Position numbers and translations under genes: made by a program. From contig JAHXHF010000385.1 of assembly GCA_025656895.1 (NCBI GenBank), positions 1 through 8,080 on the forward strand: DNA of 8,080 nucleotides, given 5' to 3'. Below, one piece after another: positions 7,205 through 8,080 of the stretch. Below the pieces are notes generated by a model, which was not told where the DNA came from, ran no database searches, and saw only the letters and a list, made by a program, of their open reading frames with translations. How positions within the stretch are numbered: the first letter of the stretch is position 1; every line of letters starts with the position of its first letter. The stretch comes from a gamma proteobacterium symbiont of Bathyaustriella thionipta (GTDB taxonomy: Bacteria > Pseudomonadota > Gammaproteobacteria > Chromatiales > Chromatiaceae).

Positions 7205-8014
7205 TTGAATGATTCTGTAGAAAACCACGCAGTTCCCGATCAGCCACTGGTTTCCATTATAACCGTTGTTCTTAATGGAAAAGATCAGATCGAAAAAACC
7301 ATCAACAGTGTTTTGCAGCAAAGTTATCCGGCGCTGGAATACATCATTATTGATGGAGGATCTTCTGATGGCACTGTGGATATTATCCAGGCGCATAATG
7401 ACAAAATTTCCTACTGGAAAAGTGAAGCCGATACAGGCATAAGTGATGCTTTCAACAAGGGCATTAAAGCGGCTCACGGCCATATTATCGGCATCATCAA
7501 TGCCGGAGACTGGTATGAAAAAGATGCGGTGCAACAAGTGGTTGACTGTTTTCTGGCCGATAAATCATTAGGTATTGCCTGTGGCGCTCTGCAATTCTGG
7601 AACGGCCCGGAAAAAGACTATTTGTGCTACCCGGAACCCGGCTTGCTGGAAAAAGATATGAGCGTGATTCACCCGAGCTGTTTTGTACGGGCTGACCTGT
7701 ATAAAGATTACGGCCTTTTCTCTTTGCAATACCAATTGGCGATGGATTATGAACTACTGCTCAGGTTCAAAACAAACTTGGCCCGATTTCTGGCAAGCGA
7801 TACAGTATGGGCCAACATGGCACAAGGTGGTGTTTCAGACATCAACTGGAAAGCCGCGCTGCTGGAAACCCACAAGGCTCGTCAAGAGCTGTTGAAAAAC
7901 TCGTTTTTTCGCAGTAAAAGTTATTATTATTTTCTTTTTTGTAAAAGAAGTGCGCGTATTTTTTTACAAAAAATCGGCCTTGATTCATTAATAAAATTTC
8001 CTGATTACCCCTAA
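7205..8014 (+). CDS. Family 2 glycosyltransferase, 3' end altered by inserted element
   Basis: A GT-A fold glycosyltransferase related to WcaA-like polysaccharide enzymes, which transfers a sugar from a nucleotide donor. From the TTG at 7205 (269 residues) it shows VSIITVVLNG (16-25), the nucleotide-binding IIIDGGSSDGT (47-57), ISDAFNKGI (79-87), the DxD-position segment NAGDW (99-103) and AMDYELLLR (179-187), near the usual catalytic acid. No transmembrane segment is evident. The start is uncertain: no ATG or GTG occurs in frame before the conserved domain and no ribosome binding site precedes the TTG, while an ATG at 7180 opens a 10-codon reading frame that stops at 7210-7212. The last codons (Pro-Asp-Tyr-Pro, stop at 8012-8014) lie in the inserted element, so the native C-terminus is lost from about residue 265. 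The core domain is complete and activity could remain. Donor and acceptor are unknown. Confidence 0.85.
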   Translation: MNDSVENHAVPDQPLVSIITVVLNGKDQIEKTINSVLQQSYPALEYIIIDGGSSDGTVDIIQAHNDKISYWKSEADTGISDAFNKGIKAAHGHIIGIINAGDWYEKDAVQQVVDCFLADKSLGIACGALQFWNGPEKDYLCYPEPGLLEKDMSVIHPSCFVRADLYKDYGLFSLQYQLAMDYELLLRFKTNLARFLASDTVWANMAQGGVSDINWKAALLETHKARQELLKNSFFRSKSYYYFLFCKRSARIFLQKIGLDSLIKFPDYP

Positions 8015-8031
8015 GGCTCAGCTACTGAGCC
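8015..8031. repeat. Hairpin inside the right element end
   Basis: GGCTCAG at 8015-8021 pairs with CTGAGCC at 8025-8031 around CTA. It is the mirror copy of the left hairpin and starts directly after the stop codon that the element gives to the glycosyltransferase. Confidence 0.6.
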
Positions 8032-8039
8032 ACCACCTG

Positions 8040-8070
8040 TAGGATAATACTCCTATCAACTTGATGGGAG
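8040..8070 (+). promoter_or_regulatory. Structured leader with ribosome binding site of the presumed transposase gene
   Basis: Two mutually exclusive RNA stems can be drawn. TAGGA (8040-8044) can pair with TCCTA (8051-8055). Alternatively 8052-8058 can pair with 8062-8068 (seven pairs including one G-U, loop ACT), which would bury the GGG of the ribosome binding site at 8066-8070. Control of transposase translation by leader structure is known from other elements such as IS10 and IS50; its use here is inferred. The same structure occurs on the minus strand at 17-47. Confidence 0.35.
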
Positions 8071-8080
8071 AAAGAAAATG

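Larger units (their letters stand above)
7998..8080 (+). mobile_element. 5' end of an insertion sequence, right copy, reading out of the window
   Basis: This is the inverted twin of the left copy, identical over 83 bases. It starts within the glycosyltransferase gene and supplies that gene's stop codon. It contains a hairpin (8015-8031), a structured leader, GGGAG at 8066-8070 and an ATG at 8078-8080 with 7-base spacing, which would begin the presumed transposase just as the window ends. From the left copy the next residues would be Ala-Lys. Both copies point away from the genes between them. The opposite ends of the elements are outside the window, so target duplications cannot be compared, and the family is unidentified. 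Confidence 0.65.

Overview
The window most likely comes from a gammaproteobacterium. The block tolB-pal-cpoB-queE-queC runs on one strand in the order known from Pseudomonas and its relatives. The QueE protein is of the short type seen there, and several proteins carry typical Gram-negative envelope signals (a Sec signal peptide on TolB, a lipobox on Pal). No species can be named from this sequence alone. All recognised chromosomal genes lie on the + strand and are tightly packed; there is no tRNA, rRNA or CRISPR array that I can see.

Layout. Positions 1-89 and 7998-8080 are the two arms of a perfect 83-bp inverted repeat (7-89 against 7998-8080). Each arm looks like the 5' end of the same insertion sequence, reading outwards from the window: a hairpin, a second structured segment, a good ribosome binding site and an ATG (followed by codons for Ala-Lys in the left copy). 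Next to the left arm is the 3' part of an HlyD-type membrane fusion protein gene (97-780), then an FtsX/MacB/DevC-type ABC permease (780-1973). A 159-bp spacer (1974-2132) leads to the envelope and queuosine operon: tolB (2133-3476), pal (3517-4059), cpoB (4059-4802), queE (4799-5440) and queC (5437-6114). galE (6147-7166) and a family 2 glycosyltransferase (7205-8014) follow. The last codons and stop of the glycosyltransferase come from the right-hand repeat.

How the genes work together. TolB, Pal and CpoB are the periplasmic and outer-membrane half of the Tol-Pal system, which constricts the outer membrane at division. Their inner-membrane partners TolQ, TolR and TolA, usually just upstream, are not here; an export permease sits in that place. 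QueE and QueC perform consecutive steps to 7-cyano-7-deazaguanine (preQ0), the precursor of queuosine in tRNA. GalE supplies UDP-galactose, and the adjacent glycosyltransferase suggests the start of a surface polysaccharide locus. The HlyD protein and the permease would be two parts of a tripartite export pump, but the N-terminus of HlyD and the ATPase are missing from view.

The main point of interest is the genome architecture: housekeeping genes bounded by oppositely oriented copies of one element, with a truncated gene at each edge. I do not see an undescribed defence or catalytic system. The ends may also simply be where a draft assembly stopped at a repeat.
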